From: Runella sp.
GTDB lineage: Bacteria; Bacteroidota; Bacteroidia; Cytophagales; Spirosomataceae
NCBI GenBank assembly: GCA_023254175.1
Contig: JALQYJ010000183.1
Coordinates: 1 to 64,000 of the forward strand
Length of the DNA stretch: 64,000 bases
Reading direction: 5' to 3'
A model generated the notes under the pieces. The model searched no databases. It saw only the letters and a list, made by a program, of their open reading frames with translations, and was not told where the DNA came from. Of the stretch, positions 61,735 through 64,000 are shown one piece after another (position 1 is the stretch's first letter; every line of letters begins with the position of its first letter). The translations under genes were made by a program, and so were the position numbers.

Positions 61735-61804
61735 TACCGGAAGTCATAAGGCGGTAGTTTTGGAGGTTTGGCAATCTCAAAGTTCGTCATTACCGTGTTT
61801 TTTT
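61735..61804 (+). ncRNA. candidate intergenic small RNA
   Basis: Downstream of the promoter-like motif lies a hairpin GAGGTT/AATCTC with a TGGC loop (61763-61778), extended by T/A pairs. It is enclosed by CGGTA (61752-61756) and TACCG (61791-61795), then TG and seven T. Together these would give a structured RNA of about 70 nt with an intrinsic end. Unrelated to any RNA family I can name. Confidence 0.25.
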
Positions 61805-62012
61805 ACATAGGTATTGATGCTTTACTGCTGCTACAAAGCCGATACATTGTTAAGTAAATAATTCCATTTATTTTCCCCACAGAATACTGCAGACTAAACT
61901 AATACAAGCGCAGATTTTCGTAGGAAAGGACTTCATAAAGCCATTCATCTGAAACTTTAAACTTGCGTTTGGGTAGAGTTTAAAGAGAATTCAACAAAGG
62001 TCAACTCCAAAT

Positions 62013-62726
62013 ATGCATTTATTTTTCCAACCCGATTTCTCTTCAATTTATGCCCTTACCGACGATGAGGCATTCCATGCCGCTAAAGTGCTACGCCTTC
62101 GCGAAGGAGAAATCGTTCAAGTAACTGACGGACAAGGAAGCTGGTACGACGCCCAAGTGCGTCAGAGTACGCCCAAGCGTTGTGATTTACAGATACTAAA
62201 ACAAACGACCTACGAGCCACGTCCCTATTCGATTGAAATTGCTTTAGCTCCCACCAAAAATATCGACCGCATAGAATGGTTTGTGGAAAAAGCTACTGAA
62301 ATGGGAATTGACAAAATTTCATTTTTCTATACCAAACACTCAGAACGACGTACGATGAAGCTAGACCGCCTGCAAAAAATAGCTGTTTCTGCCATGAAGC
62401 AATCCCTACAAGCTTATTTGCCAGCATTGGAAGAAGTGGGCGATTTTGAAAAATGGCTTTCAACAGCTCAAGCATTTCCGAGACAAAAATTTTTAGCTCA
62501 TTTGCCTGAAGGTTCGATGCCCGCCCATCTTTGTAAAAGCGTAAAACCTCATCAAAAGTACCTCGTTTTGATTGGTCCTGAAGGTGATTTTACCCCAAAA
62601 GAAATTGAATTGACACAAAAGGCTGGGTTTCAAATGGTAGTTTTAGGCAATACCCGTTTGCGGACGGAAACGGCTGCACTGGTAGCATGTCAAGCGCTTC
62701 ACTTGGTTAATAGCCTTGGAGAATAG
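62013..62726 (+). CDS. rsmE: 16S rRNA (uracil-1498-N3)-methyltransferase
   Basis: A 237-residue RsmE. The N-terminal PUA-like part (AFHAAKVLRLREGEIVQVTDG) is followed by a SPOUT methyltransferase domain with APTKNIDRIEWFVEKATEMG, the SAM-binding knot motifs VLIGPEGDFTPKEIE and LGNTRLRTETAAL, and the end ACQALHLVNSL. Length and motifs are standard. It modifies the 30S decoding region with SAM. Monocistronic here, as far as can be seen. Confidence 0.95.
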   Translation: MHLFFQPDFSSIYALTDDEAFHAAKVLRLREGEIVQVTDGQGSWYDAQVRQSTPKRCDLQILKQTTYEPRPYSIEIALAPTKNIDRIEWFVEKATEMGIDKISFFYTKHSERRTMKLDRLQKIAVSAMKQSLQAYLPALEEVGDFEKWLSTAQAFPRQKFLAHLPEGSMPAHLCKSVKPHQKYLVLIGPEGDFTPKEIELTQKAGFQMVVLGNTRLRTETAALVACQALHLVNSLGE

Positions 62727-62919
62727 ATATAGTTCACTGAGGTTTTTGTCATGATTATTGAAAGTAAAATGGCCAAGAAAGAATGCTAATAAATAGTTAG
62801 TTATACAGGTGTTGGTACTAATTTTGATAGCGATTCGTTGTAATTGGCGTACATACTTGCGTGAATGAATCGTTTACGCTAAGTTCGTGCAACGGTTTAT
62901 TCACTAAGACACCCCCATT

Positions 62920-63591
62920 ATGCGCCTCGTTCAAACGTTGTTTTTATCATTACTAGTTGGTGTTATTTTTAATAATACGGTTTCTGCACAGCACTCGTAC
63001 AAAATTGCAAAACTCAAGTATGGCGGAGGGGGAGATTGGTATGCCAACAAAACATCCATGCCTAACCTCATTAAGTTTTGTAATCAGAACTTACGAATGA
63101 ATCTTTTCCCTGAAGAAGACATTGTAGAACCAGGAAGCCCTGATTTGTTTTCATATCCTTTTATTCACTTAACAGGCCACGGAAACGTTCTTTTTTCAGA
63201 TTCGGAGGCTCGAAATCTTCGTAAATACCTCATTGCGGGCGGTTTTCTTCATTTAGATGATAACTATGGGCTTGATAAGTTTATTCGTCGGGAGATGAAA
63301 AAGGTATTCCCAGAGTTAGAATTTGTTGAAGTGCCTTTTAATCATCCCGTTTATCATCAAAAATTTAACTTTACAAACGGTTTACCCAAAGTGCATGAAC
63401 ATGATTCAAAAGCTCCGCAGGGGTTTGGATTATTTTGGCAGGGGCGTTTGGTCTGCTTTTATAGCTACGAATGCGACCTTGGCAACGGCTGGGAAGACCA
63501 AAGCGTGTATAATGACCCTGAAGAACTACGGCAACAAGCCTTGAGAATGGGAGCAAATTTGGTTCAGTATGCCTTGACTGTCAATCAGTAA
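62920..63591 (+). CDS. DUF4159 family exported protein
   Basis: A 223-residue protein: signal peptide ending NTVSAQ, then a DUF4159 domain opening IAKLKYGGGGDWYANKTSMP. It contains FIHLTGHGNVLFSD and LRKYLIAGGFLHLDDNYGLD, the family's most conserved parts, which resemble the glutamine-amidotransferase-like fold without its catalytic Cys. Function of the family unknown to me. It is downstream of rsmE by 193 bases and upstream of the desaturase gene. Confidence 0.88.
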   Translation: MRLVQTLFLSLLVGVIFNNTVSAQHSYKIAKLKYGGGGDWYANKTSMPNLIKFCNQNLRMNLFPEEDIVEPGSPDLFSYPFIHLTGHGNVLFSDSEARNLRKYLIAGGFLHLDDNYGLDKFIRREMKKVFPELEFVEVPFNHPVYHQKFNFTNGLPKVHEHDSKAPQGFGLFWQGRLVCFYSYECDLGNGWEDQSVYNDPEELRQQALRMGANLVQYALTVNQ

Positions 63592-63680
63592 GCGGAAATT
63601 CGCCCAAAAGGTTGTTTGTCAAGAAAGCTTTTCTTAGTTTTGTACAAGTTTATAATAAATTTAAATAACCCATTTGCTTC

Positions 63681-64000
63681 ATGTACGCAGTTTTGGTTGC
63701 CTTTTTTGGGCATTGGTATTTGTCTCTATTCTGTCAGACGTTTTTCCTGCATCGTTACTCTGCCCATAAAATGTTCACGATGAACAAATTTTGGGAGAAA
63801 TTCTTCTACGCTCTGACCTACATTTCGCAAGGTTCGTCGTATTTGAGTCCGCGTGCTTACGCTATTCTTCACCGTATGCACCACGCATTTAGCGACACAG
63901 AAAAAGACCCTCATTCGCCGCACCATACCGAAAACGTATTTACGATGATGTGGAAAACCAAAGATATTTATAATGCGGTCGTGCAACGTAAAATGAAAGT
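63681..64000 (+). CDS. acyl-CoA/fatty-acid desaturase, N-terminal part cut by window end
   Basis: The first 106 codons of a membrane fatty-acid desaturase. Two of the three His boxes that bind the diiron centre are present: HRYSAH (Hx4H type) and HRMHHAF (HxxHH). EKDPHSPHH is typical of delta-9 acyl-CoA/acyl-lipid desaturases. Starts at ATG 63681 and runs off the right edge, so the third His box is not visible. It probably adjusts membrane fluidity by making unsaturated fatty acids. Confidence 0.88.
   Translation, partial: MYAVLVAFFGHWYLSLFCQTFFLHRYSAHKMFTMNKFWEKFFYALTYISQGSSYLSPRAYAILHRMHHAFSDTEKDPHSPHHTENVFTMMWKTKDIYNAVVQRKMK

Larger units (their letters stand above)
61318..62012. other. 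695-base intergenic stretch, no convincing gene
   Basis: An A/T-rich gap between dtd and rsmE. Short open frames occur on both strands (61595-61810 plus, 61589-61780 minus), but they overlap each other, have odd composition and match no family I know. The one signal of note is the promoter, stem and T-run combination at 61697-61804. Confidence 0.6.

Noticed and set aside
61589-61810. Overlapping opposite-strand ORFs in the dtd-rsmE gap
   Set aside because: They mirror each other, match no family and overlap the promoter and stem signals. Treated as chance open frames.
1-64000. CRISPR arrays, rRNA, tRNA genes and complete insertion sequences
   Set aside because: I saw no regularly spaced repeats, no tRNA- or rRNA-like sequence and no transposase ORF. 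A covariance-model scan would be needed to be certain about tRNAs.

Overview
This window looks like Bacteroidota chromosome, order Cytophagales. My guess is a Runella- or Spirosomataceae-type genome, inferred from gene content only. The evidence is three SusC/SusD pairs, two ECF sigma/FecR pairs next to STN-bearing SusC proteins, two proteins with type IX secretion (T9SS) type B C-terminal domains, a fused RND-TolC efflux protein, DUF5777 and DUF4159 proteins, TAnnTTTG-type promoter elements, and very few Shine-Dalgarno sites. The exception is roughly the first 1,045 bases. They hold a tight run of very small overlapping ORFs with strong AAGGAG ribosome sites and no Bacteroidota families. They look like phage DNA, either a prophage edge or a chimeric contig join.

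Layout. 1.2-3.7 kb: GMC oxidoreductase and a VIT-type Fe/Mn transporter. 3.7-8.2 kb (minus): a secreted electron-transfer cluster (small c-type cytochrome, FccB-like flavoprotein, Rieske protein, DUF5777 barrel, YceI protein, PSD-type cytochrome lipoprotein), divergent from an ECF sigma factor and a membrane-anchored partner. 10.4-16.4 kb (minus): a heavy-metal efflux system (His-rich protein, CzcA-TolC fusion, adaptor). 16.6-25 kb: unlinked genes (class V aminotransferase, CHRD lipoprotein, SH3 protein, SDR, alpha/beta hydrolase, T9SS cargo, rlmD).

25.1-49.6 kb (all minus): two adjacent polysaccharide utilisation loci (PULs) of similar design. Each runs ECF sigma, FecR anti-sigma, SusC with STN domain, SusD, then enzymes. 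One carries a GH29 alpha-L-fucosidase and a secreted protein with a duplicated module. The other carries an unassigned TIM-barrel-like protein, a PhoD-type phosphoesterase and two sulfatases. Together they point to a sulfated, fucose-containing glycan (inference). Both fecR-susC gaps contain a plus-strand promoter-like motif and a plus-strand terminator, which suggests cis-antisense RNAs like DonS of Bacteroides. All three susD genes are followed about 30 nt later by a strong stem-loop.

49.6-58.9 kb: after a decayed pseudogene comes the most interesting region. A third SusC/SusD pair lies with an alkaline-phosphatase-superfamily hydrolase and a PhnZ-like HD-domain oxygenase. Divergent from it are a phosphonatase-like HAD hydrolase and the FAD oxidoreductase family that accompanies it. 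This reads as a TonB-fed organophosphonate acquisition and C-P bond cleavage locus. 59-64 kb: a second T9SS type B protein, dtd, a 0.7-kb gap with a possible small RNA, rsmE, a DUF4159 protein and a truncated fatty-acid desaturase.
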